Below, in pieces: positions 54,921 to 64,000 of a DNA stretch of 64,000 bases. The notes beneath the pieces were generated by a model. That model was not told where the DNA came from and made no database searches. It worked only from the letters and a program-made list of their open reading frames with translations. The stretch lies in contig NZ_BNJI01000003.1 in NCBI RefSeq assembly GCF_016587415.1, positions 1,984,001-2,048,000 of the forward strand, written 5' to 3'. A program made the position numbers and the translations under genes. Each line of letters opens with the position of its first letter. The first letter of the stretch is position 1. This DNA is from Ktedonobacter sp. SOSP1-85. Lineage in GTDB: Bacteria > Chloroflexota > Ktedonobacteria > Ktedonobacterales > Ktedonobacteraceae.

Positions 54921-55709
54921 TCACGGCATAAATTTATCTATCAGAGATAGCTCGTCAGCTAATTTTTTAGTATCTGCATTAGTTAACAGCTCTCTAAGTC
55001 GTCCACTGTCACCTACAGCGTTCGAAGAGAAGTACCAAATTCCCTGATTAACACGCAAAGGTGATACGCCAGCCCGAAGAGATGCATAAATGATCCTAAT
55101 GGCTTTATTTAAATCTTTTGCATTATAAATTCTATAATGCGTTGCATGAAAAGTCTCAGTAAGCGTTGGGGTAGGTAGTGCTAATATATCCACCGTGTCC
55201 CGTACCCAAGTATCAATTGGCTGGCAGTAAAGGTAGTTTTTAATGTCCTTCACCTTATTTTCTGACTGGATGACTGTGATAATATCACGTATGAAAAACG
55301 CTGCTATCTTATGAGCAATACCTCTAACTTGAAGGCAATGAAAGGCTTTTTCTAGGTTACCTTGCTCAATCCACTCTACAATCCTTGGAATATTTACCTG
55401 TTCGATCTTAGAATCCAAACATGGGTTGTGACTGGCATTTTTATGACCACGATAGAATTTAGAGTATTCTTGTGGTATTTTGCTAAGATCAGGCCAAGCC
55501 GCGCTGACAGATTTTACAGCTGCAATACGATACGCGTAGGAGGCGCCACTACGCTCATAAGCCCATCTGAACAGAAAGAGCTTAAGGCCATACTCTGGAT
55601 TACATCGCAGGAGACCTACATTCACATCATGTGCCGATAGATAAGATTCCACGTAACGATTACCGATCTGGGAGAACCATTGTATAATTGCATCAGAGTT
55701 TGAAGACAT
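54921..55709 (-). CDS. HhH-GPD glycosylase-like protein
   Basis: 262 residues. The segment CLQVRGIAHKIAAFFIRDI at 125-143 followed by YCQPIDTWVRDTVDIL at 161-176 has the form of a helix-hairpin-helix and the GPD loop of base-excision glycosylases such as endonuclease III; Lys134 and Asp166 sit where the catalytic lysine and aspartate would be, though spacing is longer than usual. No 4Fe-4S cysteines. AT-richer than neighbours and flanked by mobile debris, so probably transferred. DNA repair or defence is inference. Confidence 0.5.
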   Translation of the reverse strand: MSSNSDAIIQWFSQIGNRYVESYLSAHDVNVGLLRCNPEYGLKLFLFRWAYERSGASYAYRIAAVKSVSAAWPDLSKIPQEYSKFYRGHKNASHNPCLDSKIEQVNIPRIVEWIEQGNLEKAFHCLQVRGIAHKIAAFFIRDIITVIQSENKVKDIKNYLYCQPIDTWVRDTVDILALPTPTLTETFHATHYRIYNAKDLNKAIRIIYASLRAGVSPLRVNQGIWYFSSNAVGDSGRLRELLTNADTKKLADELSLIDKFMP

Positions 55710-55748
55710 TTTTATCCTTCCTGACTTCGCTTTTTTACCGGCAGTATG

Positions 55749-57628
<1,880 letters not shown>

Positions 57629-57959
57629 GGTTCTCCTCCTGGTTGTGTTTTCGACTTATTACCAGGTTTAGGTAGTAAATAAGGCGAAATCCGCAACAAT
57701 TTTGAGGCGAACGTGAAATAATCAGCGCGAATTGTAGGAATTTAACATGTAGCATCTAGAGAAGCCGCTTCTCATCTGAGGTGCCAGCAGAAATTTCTGT
57801 AAATAACTTGAGGCTCGTGGAGCAATCATTCAAAGAGAAGCGTCCCCGGCATTCTGTGAATGCCGGGGACGCTTCTCTTGTCAAATCACTCTTGCGCATA
57901 TACCTACATCACTGTAGCAAAAATCAAGCGTGGAAGCAAGGCTCAAAGGCACCTGGCGC
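57629..57959. other. Intergenic region with a very stable hairpin
   Basis: A perfect 22-bp inverted repeat with a 3-base loop (57833-57879, AAGAGAAGCGTCCCCGGCAT...) lies 81 bp past the response regulator stop. It can act as terminator on either strand; no strong T-run follows. Nothing else is recognisable. Confidence 0.5.
57833..57879. terminator. 22-bp perfect hairpin
   Basis: Arms 57833-57854 and 57858-57879 pair without a mismatch around TGT. Likely transcription end between the response regulator and IS256 gene. Confidence 0.45.
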
Positions 57960-58361
57960 TTACGCGAAGAGTTCCTGTACCTGACGAAGCAAACGATCTA
58001 ACTCAAACGGTTTTTCAACAAAGATGAGATCTTTGCGCTCTCTGGCCCGCTTCGGAAGATTAGCACTCATCAGCAGGATAGGCGTCTGCTCAAGACCTTT
58101 GGAGATTCGAAGCGCATCAAAGCATTCCAATCCATTCATGCCGGGCAGAAGATAGTCGAGAAGAATGACATCGGGAACAAGCGTACGTATGATTTTGAGA
58201 GCGGCAAATCCATCACCAACGAGGATCACCTGACAGGGCAACTCGTCTTTGAAGAACTGCACGAGAATCCCGCCAATATCAGGATCGTCCTCGATGATGA
58301 GAATGGTCTTGATAGGTGGAGGGTCCTCCTCCTGGGAGGAGGGAGCATCAGGTGCTTGCAT
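57960..58361 (-). CDS. Single-domain response regulator
   Basis: 133 residues: receiver domain of a two-component system. Acidic pocket E24-D25-D26 (ILIIEDDPDIGG), phospho-acceptor Asp69 (VILLDYLLPG), Ser99 and Lys117 (VEKPFEL) are all present. There is no output domain, so it may relay phosphate or bind a partner. No histidine kinase gene is adjacent. Confidence 0.93.
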   Translation of the reverse strand: MQAPDAPSSQEEDPPPIKTILIIEDDPDIGGILVQFFKDELPCQVILVGDGFAALKIIRTLVPDVILLDYLLPGMNGLECFDALRISKGLEQTPILLMSANLPKRARERKDLIFVEKPFELDRLLRQVQELFA

Positions 58362-58575
58362 TATGCGTCGCGGTCCTTTCCATTGTGGTCGCTAGAGGCG
58401 TGCTTCTGAGGCCATGCCGATTGTTGTGTAAAGATCCCCTGTGTCAAGATCGAGGTAGACTTCGTGGCAGCTCTGAGAAAGGATGGGGTGTGGCTCAACA
58501 TTTTGCAACGGGGTGGACAGCGCCAAGAAAAGCGGGTAAGATCGTGGTATCAGAAGAGGAAGTAGGTCGCAAGCC

Positions 58576-58926
58576 GTGGAACATGAAGAATGGCTCAGCC
58601 TGAGTGCCAAGGTGTTGTCAGACGTCAAAGCATGGCGCAAAGCTCACCCCAAAGCCACCTTTGTGGAAATTGAAGATGAGGTCCATCGACGAATGGTGCA
58701 GTTAGAAGCCCAACTGCTGCAAGATGCGGCTCTTGAGAGTAGCAGTCGCGAATGGGGAAGAGGCAGCTCTGAGCCAGCGCCAACCTGCCCCACCTGTCAT
58801 GTCCCCTTACAAGCCCGTGGCAAACGCTCACGAACCTTGCAAGGCAATGGGGGAGAATCGGTGACCCTCACGCGAACCTACGGAACGTGCCCCAAGTGCG
58901 GGGAAAGCTTTTTTCCCCCTCGATGA
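58576..58926 (+). CDS. ISKra4 OrfA (N-terminal zinc-ribbon part of transposase)
   Basis: Begins MEHEEWLSLSAKVLSDVKAW, 116 residues, with CPTCHVPLQARGKRSRTLQG and YGTCPKCGESFFPPR, then stop TGA two codons after CCC CCT. The next frame is one base on. Expected in this family as part of a frameshifted transposase. Confidence 0.85.
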   Translation: MEHEEWLSLSAKVLSDVKAWRKAHPKATFVEIEDEVHRRMVQLEAQLLQDAALESSSREWGRGSSEPAPTCPTCHVPLQARGKRSRTLQGNGGESVTLTRTYGTCPKCGESFFPPR

Positions 58927-60124
58927 AGAACTGGCTTTGCTTCCTGGAGCGCTGGCTCCCAGGCAGCAGGAGCATCTCGTCCATCTGGCAGGTCTGATGC
59001 CCTTTGAGCATGCCAGCGGCATCATGAGCGATCTGCTGGGCGTTCACGTGAGCGGGGAAACGGCCCGAAGGCTCACCGAGCAGGTTGGCAAGCAGGTGGA
59101 GCACGCTCAAACCACGCAAGCTCATCTTCCTGACCAGCAAGAGGTCTCCAGCGGACCCAAGGCCCTTCGCCTCACCATGAGTGCTGATGGCGCGATGGTT
59201 CCTTTAGTGGGGGGAGAATGGGTTGAGGTGCGCACCCTGGCCATCGGAGAGGTTCCTGCCAGAGGGGCGAGCAAGGCCAAAGCAGAGGCGGTGCATGTTG
59301 GGAAGCTGTCTTACTTCTCCCGCTTGAGTGATGCTGCGACCTTTGTCGATCTGGCAGAAGTCGAAACCCGCCGACGCCAGCTGCTTGAGGCCAATGAGGT
59401 GTGTGCGGTCATGGATGGGGCACCGTGGCTGCAAGGGATGATCGATGTGCATCGGCCAGATGCAGTGCGGATTCTCGATTTCCCTCATGCCGCCGAACAT
59501 GTCACGAAACTGCTAGAAGCGCTGAGTGCGCGTGGAAGAGACGTTCCTGAAAATCTGTTGCATCGGTGTCTGCATGTACTCAAAGAGCGGGGACCGGCAG
59601 TGTTGTCGAAGATGGCTGCGAGCTTGAGCGAGGAAGAGATCTCTCAGCCAGAAGTTCGAGAGCATCTGGGCTACTTGCAGAAACGATGCGCACAGATGCA
59701 GTATCCTCTCTTTCGAGAAGCGGGATGGCCTCTTGGCTCAGGGATGGTTGAAAGTGCCAACAAACTCGTCGTGGAAAGGCGCCTCAAAGGGTCAGGGATG
59801 CACTGGAAAAATCAGAATGTGAATCCGATGCTGGCGTTGCGCAATGGGATTTGCAATGAGCGCTGGCAAGAAACCTGGCAACTGGCCAGCGAAGAACGTC
59901 AACAAGAGCGCAAGGACGTGCGCCGTCAACGGGCAGCACAGCGACGCAAGCCCCTGTCCGCTTCTCCAGAATGCAAGCCTGCTGAACCTGCTCCCAAGTG
60001 TGCATTGGCTCCTCTTCTGCCCCCTGATCCTCCTGCGATGATCCCTGGGACCTCGCGGCCTTCTGCCCATCATCCTTGGAAACGTGGAGCAGCCTGTCGT
60101 TCAAGGCAGTTTGCAAAATGTTGA
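58916..60124 (+). CDS. ISKra4 OrfB (DDE part of transposase)
   Basis: The +1 frame reads FFPLDEELALLPGALAPRQQ, then the DDE region: LRLTMSADGAMVPLVGGEWV (first Asp), VCAVMDGAPWLQGMIDVHRP (second), and WPLGSGMVESANKLVVERRL (glutamate). A basic C-terminus follows. It has no own start; it is reached from OrfA by +1 frameshift at a T6C5 run near 58915-58920. Catalytic residues intact. Confidence 0.9.
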   Translation, partial: PLDEELALLPGALAPRQQEHLVHLAGLMPFEHASGIMSDLLGVHVSGETARRLTEQVGKQVEHAQTTQAHLPDQQEVSSGPKALRLTMSADGAMVPLVGGEWVEVRTLAIGEVPARGASKAKAEAVHVGKLSYFSRLSDAATFVDLAEVETRRRQLLEANEVCAVMDGAPWLQGMIDVHRPDAVRILDFPHAAEHVTKLLEALSARGRDVPENLLHRCLHVLKERGPAVLSKMAASLSEEEISQPEVREHLGYLQKRCAQMQYPLFREAGWPLGSGMVESANKLVVERRLKGSGMHWKNQNVNPMLALRNGICNERWQETWQLASEERQQERKDVRRQRAAQRRKPLSASPECKPAEPAPKCALAPLLPPDPPAMIPGTSRPSAHHPWKRGAACRSRQFAKC

Positions 60125-60142
60125 GCCACACCCGAAAGGATG

Positions 60143-60371
60143 AGAGCAGTTGACCAGGAGGTACTGATGTGTTATGATGCCATTGTCAAAAAGGCATGAC
60201 TGGTAGGTAGCCCGGTCGCCCTCACCACTGCGAGGGTAACTGTTCGGCGCAACAGCGCTCGGACCCACGACAACAGCAGGTAAAGTGTATCTGCTGATTT
60301 GCCGAGGTCCGATGCTTGTAAACCGACAGGAAGCTCATTCCATCGGACCTCCAATCCAATAGGAGGACCTC
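60143..60371. other. Leader region before VOC gene
   Basis: 229 bp with several short GC-rich inverted segments; the last 12 bases hold AGGAGGACCTC, a strong ribosome site for the VOC gene. No gene seen. Confidence 0.4.
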
Positions 60372-60737
60372 ATGCAACTCAATCACCTCAACCTCTGTGT
60401 AGAAGACCTCACCGAAGCACGCACCTTCTTCCAAAATTGCTTCGATTTTCACTTCGTGGAGCAAAGAAAGGATGCAGTCGCCGTCATGAGCGATGGGCAT
60501 GGCTTCACGCTTGTTCTGAGTAATCCTCGCGCATTTGGCAATGAGATGCGACCGTATCCAGAAGGTTTCCATATCGGATTTATCTTGGAAACAAGTGATC
60601 AGGTAGACCAAGTCTACCGTCGTCTTGCGACAGCAGAGGTTCAACTCACTCAAGAGCCCAAGAAAATGAGAGGAAGCTACGGCTTCTACTTCACTGCACT
60701 CAATAATCTTCTCTTTGAGGTAAGCAGTCCGCTTTAG
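60372..60737 (+). CDS. VOC-family protein
   Basis: 121 residues, vicinal oxygen chelate fold. MQLNHLNLCVEDLTEARTFF opens the first module; FHIGFILETSDQVDQVYRRL the second; FTALNNLLFEVSSPL is the final strand with a possible Glu ligand. Possibly a dioxygenase, resistance or isomerase protein. Followed by a strong hairpin. Confidence 0.88.
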   Translation: MQLNHLNLCVEDLTEARTFFQNCFDFHFVEQRKDAVAVMSDGHGFTLVLSNPRAFGNEMRPYPEGFHIGFILETSDQVDQVYRRLATAEVQLTQEPKKMRGSYGFYFTALNNLLFEVSSPL

Positions 60738-60744
60738 CTACTTT

Positions 60745-60784
60745 CAGCCGATGGAATCGGGGATAATCCCAATTCCATCGGCTG
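60745..60784 (+). terminator. Hairpin terminator after VOC gene
   Basis: Perfect 13-bp stem CAGCCGATGGAAT / ATTCCATCGGCTG with a 14-base loop, eight bases after the stop. Confidence 0.65.
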
Positions 60785-60918
60785 AATCTGAACGACCTCA
60801 TGAGTGTTCGCTCATCAACCTTGATGCAAAACGTGAGCGGGATTTCAATTGAGGAGATAATACAGGCATAGTATGACCCTTTGGGTCAAAACCTTTCAGT
60901 TCAAAGAAGGAGAGAACT

Positions 60919-62106
60919 ATGCCTGCGCACAAGAAAGAGCATACCACCCCAGAAGAAAACCAGCCTCGAACCTCGGAGTCGTCAATCCCAAACCTTCCAG
61001 CCCCTGACGAATTTCATCGGTATCTGCGTGCTCAGATCCGCAATGCTACACGAGTGGTGATGGAAGAAATCATGTGCGAAGAACTGGAACGGTTTGTGGG
61101 AGCGGCTTGGGGAGAATGCACTCCCAAACGCAAAGGCTATCGTAATGGTTTTTACACACGTGATTTAGCAACGACCAACGGCCCCATTGAGGATTTGAAC
61201 GTTCCCAGAGATCGTGCAGGGAAATTTCATACACAGATCTTCGAGCGTTACAATCGCTACGAGCAACAAGTAGCAGATGGGTTGACCCAGATGTTTGTCT
61301 CTGGAACCAGCACCCATAAAGTTGGGGAAGTAGCCCAAGCCCTCATGAGGGTTGCCCCCAGTGCCAGCGCTGTGAGCCGCCTTAACCAGACCTTGACTGA
61401 GCAATTTGAAGCGTGGAGAGAACGCCCTCTGCTCCTCCACTACCGCGTCATGTATCTGGATGGCATCCATTTTAGTGTGCGCCATGGAACTCAAATGGAC
61501 TCTACCGTCATCTTAACCGCTTTGGGGGTGGATCTGGAAGACAACAAGGATATCCTGGCTTTACGGGCGTGTGCCGAAGAAGACAAAGATGGCTGGAGTT
61601 GCCTCCTGCAAGATCTGCGCAACCGAGGTGTGCCCGAGATCGATCTGCTCGTCACCGATGGGCATGATGGACTTCTGGCAGCGACCAAGTCTTTGTTTAC
61701 AGCGGCCCCACGTCAGCGGTGTTTGGTGCATAAACAGAGCGATGTCCTCAACGCCATTCCCCACCGCGAGCTGCAAGAGGTCGCGACTGAACTGGGAGGG
61801 ATCTGGAAGCAGGAGAAGAAAGAGGACGCGCTGCTCAATCTAACTGCTTTTAAAGCCAAATACCAGAAACGCTACCCAGAAGCCATACGGAGCCTCTGTG
61901 AAGACGAAGAGCATCTTCTGACATTTTACTCATTTCCGCCAGTGATGCATCGCTACATTCGCAGCACCAATGCGATTGAGAGCTTTTTCAGCAATGTTCG
62001 GCAACGCACTGACCAAATTGGCGCTTTTACAACAGAGACCAGTTGCCTCACGATTGTTTGGGCCACTATGCAGGACATTCATTTACCCCGCATTCCGGTT
62101 TCATAA
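60919..62106 (+). CDS. IS256-family transposase B
   Basis: 395 residues, mutator-type. Core: LDGIHFSVRHGTQMDSTVIL, IDLLVTDGHDGLLAATKSLF, STNAIESFFSNVRQRTDQIG (D, D, E). The N-terminus (ERFVGAAWGECTPKRKGYRN) is normal. Only distantly like the IS256 A gene. RBS AAGAAGGAGAG. Terminal repeats were not resolved. Confidence 0.92.
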   Translation: MPAHKKEHTTPEENQPRTSESSIPNLPAPDEFHRYLRAQIRNATRVVMEEIMCEELERFVGAAWGECTPKRKGYRNGFYTRDLATTNGPIEDLNVPRDRAGKFHTQIFERYNRYEQQVADGLTQMFVSGTSTHKVGEVAQALMRVAPSASAVSRLNQTLTEQFEAWRERPLLLHYRVMYLDGIHFSVRHGTQMDSTVILTALGVDLEDNKDILALRACAEEDKDGWSCLLQDLRNRGVPEIDLLVTDGHDGLLAATKSLFTAAPRQRCLVHKQSDVLNAIPHRELQEVATELGGIWKQEKKEDALLNLTAFKAKYQKRYPEAIRSLCEDEEHLLTFYSFPPVMHRYIRSTNAIESFFSNVRQRTDQIGAFTTETSCLTIVWATMQDIHLPRIPVS

Positions 62107-62370
62107 TAGCTAAGCACAAGAGAGGGGTAAAGAAGCAAGCAGCTGGCTTATCTTGGCTGCTTAAGGGAGGTTTGTTGTGTTTTTCTGCTACTTTCCCTTC
62201 TTATTCTTTGAAAAATGCGTTTTCTCTCTTCTGAACGAGCCTTTTTCTCTCCTCATCCTGGGCTTTTATTGCTGAGATTTCCCGCCTTTATCTTTACACA
62301 ACAACCTGCATGGCCTCGAAAAACTGAAATTGGATAAGGTAATCTCAGAACGAAAAGGAGCAGAAAAAGC

Positions 62371-62536
62371 ATGCAACGAGCTGAGGATTACCAGAACGAA
62401 CGTTTGGACCATTTGGGCATTGTGGCAGGCGTGTGCCAGGAATTGGGCCTGGCGCAGTGGTTGGATGCCTTGGAACCCAACCAACAGCGCGTGGTCAGTT
62501 ACGGGACCTCCACTGGGCTGTGTTGCAAGAACGGAA
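62371..62536 (+). pseudogene. IS1634-family transposase N-terminus, cut by IS6-A copy 3
   Basis: MQRAEDYQNERLDHLGIVAG and VCQELGLAQWLDALEPNQQR match the DUF4277 opening of IS1634 transposases. It is cut at the IS6 left end (62537), after YGTSTGLCCKNG. Confidence 0.78.
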
Positions 62537-63398
62537 GGTATTGTCAACTTGACGGTGTGGCGAAACATGGTGCTAAAATAACCTCATGAAAACAAACATC
62601 GTTGCCCCCACATATAAAGGCTTTCGTTACCCTCCGGAAATCATTAGCCACGCCATCTGGCTGTATTTTCGCTTTTCGCTCAGTTTTCGTGATGTCGAAG
62701 AACTGCTGGCACAGCGAGGGATCGTCGTGACCTATGAAACCGTGCGGCAGTGGTGCTTGAAGTTTGGGCAGACCTCTGCCAATGAGTTACGTCGTCGCCG
62801 CCCTCGTTGTGGCGACACATGGCACCTGGATGAAGTCTATCTGAAGATTAACGGGAAAACGCACTATCTCTGGAGGGCTGTAGATCAGGATGGCAACGTG
62901 CTCGACATCCTTGTGCAAAGCCGACGCAGCAAGAAGGCCGCGAAACGATTTTTCCGCAAGCTTCTCAAAGGGTTACAATACGTTCCACGCGTGATCATTA
63001 CCGATAAGCTGAAGAGTTATGGGGCGGCGAAACGCGAAACCTTGCCTGGCGTGGAGCATCGTCAGCACAAAGGGTTGAACAATCGTGCTGAAAATTCGCA
63101 CCAACCTACGCGACTGCGTGAAAAGAAGATGCGGCGATTCAAGTCTGCCAAAACATGCCCAACATTTTCTCTCTGCTTTTGGCCCCATTTCAGGGCATTT
63201 CCAACCCCGTCGTCACCGTTTGAGGGCCGAGGAATACCGTGCTATTTTACAGGCTCGCTTTCTGGTGTGGAACGAGATCACCGTAGGAAAACGCATCGCA
63301 TAATAGTTAACCCTCCCTCGCATTTCACTGTCTTCAGTCTCTCTCTTCTTTATAACTCAACAATAATCGGCATTCCTAACAAATAAGTTGACAATACC
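62537..63398 (+). mobile_element. IS6-family element, type A, copy 3
   Basis: 862 bp with the same ends as copies 1 and 2. Left flank AGAACGGA and right flank TGATATTC do not match. Left it cuts IS1634, right it cuts a HAD gene. Outward TTGACA on both ends. Confidence 0.88.
62586..63303 (+). pseudogene. IS6-family transposase (type A, copy 3), frameshifted
   Basis: Like the other A copies up to AENSHQPTRLREKKMRRFKS, then frame is lost at a run of four A (63150-63153); with three A it continues AKHAQHFLSAFGPISGHFQP and so on to 63303. The catalytic residues are before the break, so the loss is C-terminal. May be a true lesion or a read error. Confidence 0.85.
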
Positions 63399-63463
63399 TG
63401 ATATTCCGAGGTATCGGTTACAACCCCGTCCAGATCAAAGATGATTGCCTGTGGCTGCTGCAT
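63399..63463 (-). pseudogene. Beta-phosphoglucomutase-like HAD gene, start only
   Basis: MQQPQAIIFDLDGVVTDTSE followed by YQ, then the IS6 right end. The motif FDLDGVVTDT with the two aspartates is the first HAD motif of beta-phosphoglucomutase. Only 22 codons remain. Not listed as an open frame because of length. Confidence 0.75.
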
Positions 63464-63546
63464 TGTTCACCTTTCCGCATACGCAAGCCTCTTCGCCTGT
63501 ATACTGGCTTTCTCCTTTTCCGCTGCAATACTGTTGCTTTCCAGCA

Positions 63547-63813
63547 CTAGATCTCTGTGTTGATCTGAAGAACGCGCACTCCCCGCATATCCAGCCGGTA
63601 GCGCCCCTTTCCTTGTGCCACGCGAATGAGCACTGTATCGCAGGAGGGGCAGCGAATGACCGTCCCCATCCCATGCATGTAGACAGCCAAAGCACCGATG
63701 GCAGCGGTTGCGCCGCAGCCTGTGCAGGTTGCCTGGACCTGCGTCATTTCAAAGGGGAAGATCTCTTGCAGGATGCCCCCGGCAGCGTTGCCATCAAGCT
63801 TGTTCTCCATCAT
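63547..63813 (-). CDS. DUF6510 family protein
   Basis: 88 residues: LDGNAAGGILQEIFPFEMTQ, then a zinc ribbon with CTGCGATAAIGAL and CPSCDTVLIRVA. DUF6510 genes usually accompany ferredoxin-reductase-like or molybdenum enzymes. Its ATG overlaps the stop of the preceding oxidoreductase gene (ATGA), so they are translated together. Role unknown. Confidence 0.82.
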   Translation of the reverse strand: MMENKLDGNAAGGILQEIFPFEMTQVQATCTGCGATAAIGALAVYMHGMGTVIRCPSCDTVLIRVAQGKGRYRLDMRGVRVLQINTEI

Positions 63814-64000
63814 GTTTCTCCTGTCGGTCCGAAGCGTTCGGTTTTGATGCGTCCTGGCTCATATCCCAGGGTGACGAGACTCGTGGCGGTTGTTTCAACG
63901 AAGGGGGTTGGGCCACAGATGAACAGCAACGGGCGTTGATCAACTGGCCATGCCACATCACGCAGCATCTCGGTATCGATCCGGCGGTGATACCCTGTCC
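63810..64000 (-). CDS. FAD/NAD-binding oxidoreductase, C-terminal end (cut by window)
   Basis: The frame runs from the window end to TGA at 63810 and reads LLFICGPTPFVETTATSLVT, then LGYEPGRIKTERFGPTGET. The CGPTPFVE and RIKTERFGPTG motifs are typical of the NAD-binding end of ferredoxin reductase-like FR-type proteins. Upstream part lies outside. Confidence 0.85.
   Translation of the reverse strand, partial: TGYHRRIDTEMLRDVAWPVDQRPLLFICGPTPFVETTATSLVTLGYEPGRIKTERFGPTGET

Larger units (their letters stand above)
58486..60133 (+). mobile_element. ISKra4-family element, complete
   Basis: 1648 bp with a perfect 23-bp inverted repeat (GGGTGTGGCTCAACATTTTG... at 58486-58508 and its complement at 60111-60133) and a 9-bp target duplication GAAAGGATG (58477-58485 and 60134-60142). 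A young, intact insertion. Confidence 0.95.

Noticed and set aside
58392..58640. 82-codon minus-strand frame spanning the ISKra4 left end
   Set aside because: It is created by the IS insertion; without the IS the frame has no start.
63388..63416. IS6-A copy 3 right-end hybrid promoter
   Set aside because: No -10-like hexamer at the right spacing.

Overview
The window looks like an accessory region of a Ktedonobacteria-type (Chloroflexota) genome. That assignment is inferred from the gene mix, not from a marker gene: several IS families (IS6, IS630, IS3, IS256, IS701, ISL3, IS66, IS1634, ISKra4), group II introns, a STAND NTPase with HTH and TPR domains, WD40 proteins, MGT glycosyltransferase, and many DinB, VOC, cupin and SnoaL single-domain enzymes. 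No rRNA, tRNA or CRISPR array was seen.

Layout. 1-2.4 kb: ABC exporter operon (ATPase cut by the window edge, permease, cytochrome-b-like membrane protein). 2.4-6.9 kb: IS630 and IS6 debris around an MGT glycosyltransferase. 6.9-9.3 kb: SnoaL, DUF1772, DoxX and MarR genes with a likely MarR operator. 9.4-12.7 kb: an ISL3 transposase remnant split by a 2.37 kb serine-recombinase element. 12.9-24.3 kb: small-enzyme islands (DinB-like, two alpha/beta hydrolases, cupin, MDR oxidoreductase, MocR regulator, NmrA, GNAT) with a rearranged IS3. 24.2-30.4 kb: decayed IS66 and ISKra4, one intact and one broken group II intron. 30.4-34.5 kb: TetR with its target membrane gene, then an 872-bp unit with 65-bp terminal inverted repeats around a VOC gene. 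34.5-36.8 kb: an IS6 copy and a truncated duplicate of the STAND gene start. 36.8-44.9 kb: antiporter, FHA protein, WD40 and TPM genes, DinB. 45-51 kb: STAND NTPase, IS6, S9 peptidase. 51-58.4 kb: IS6, IS701, ATP-grasp, an HhH-GPD-like protein, IS256 carrying an ORF-less group II intron, response regulator. 58.5-64 kb: intact ISKra4, VOC, IS256, IS1634 and IS6 pieces, a HAD stub, DUF6510 and an oxidoreductase.

How it fits together. IS6-family elements of three kinds (called A, B, C here by their terminal repeats) sit at the edges of truncated genes, lack matching flanking repeats, and carry outward -35-like hexamers; one probably drives the S9 peptidase. The strongest structural results are the recombinase element whose removal restores the ISL3 reading frame, the intron whose removal restores the IS256 C-terminus, an ISKra4 with perfect ends and a frameshift window conserved in a second copy, the 65-bp inverted-repeat VOC unit, and a 481-bp duplication of the STAND gene start. 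Several otherwise good genes are broken by one base in a homopolymer, so some pseudogene calls may be sequence errors.
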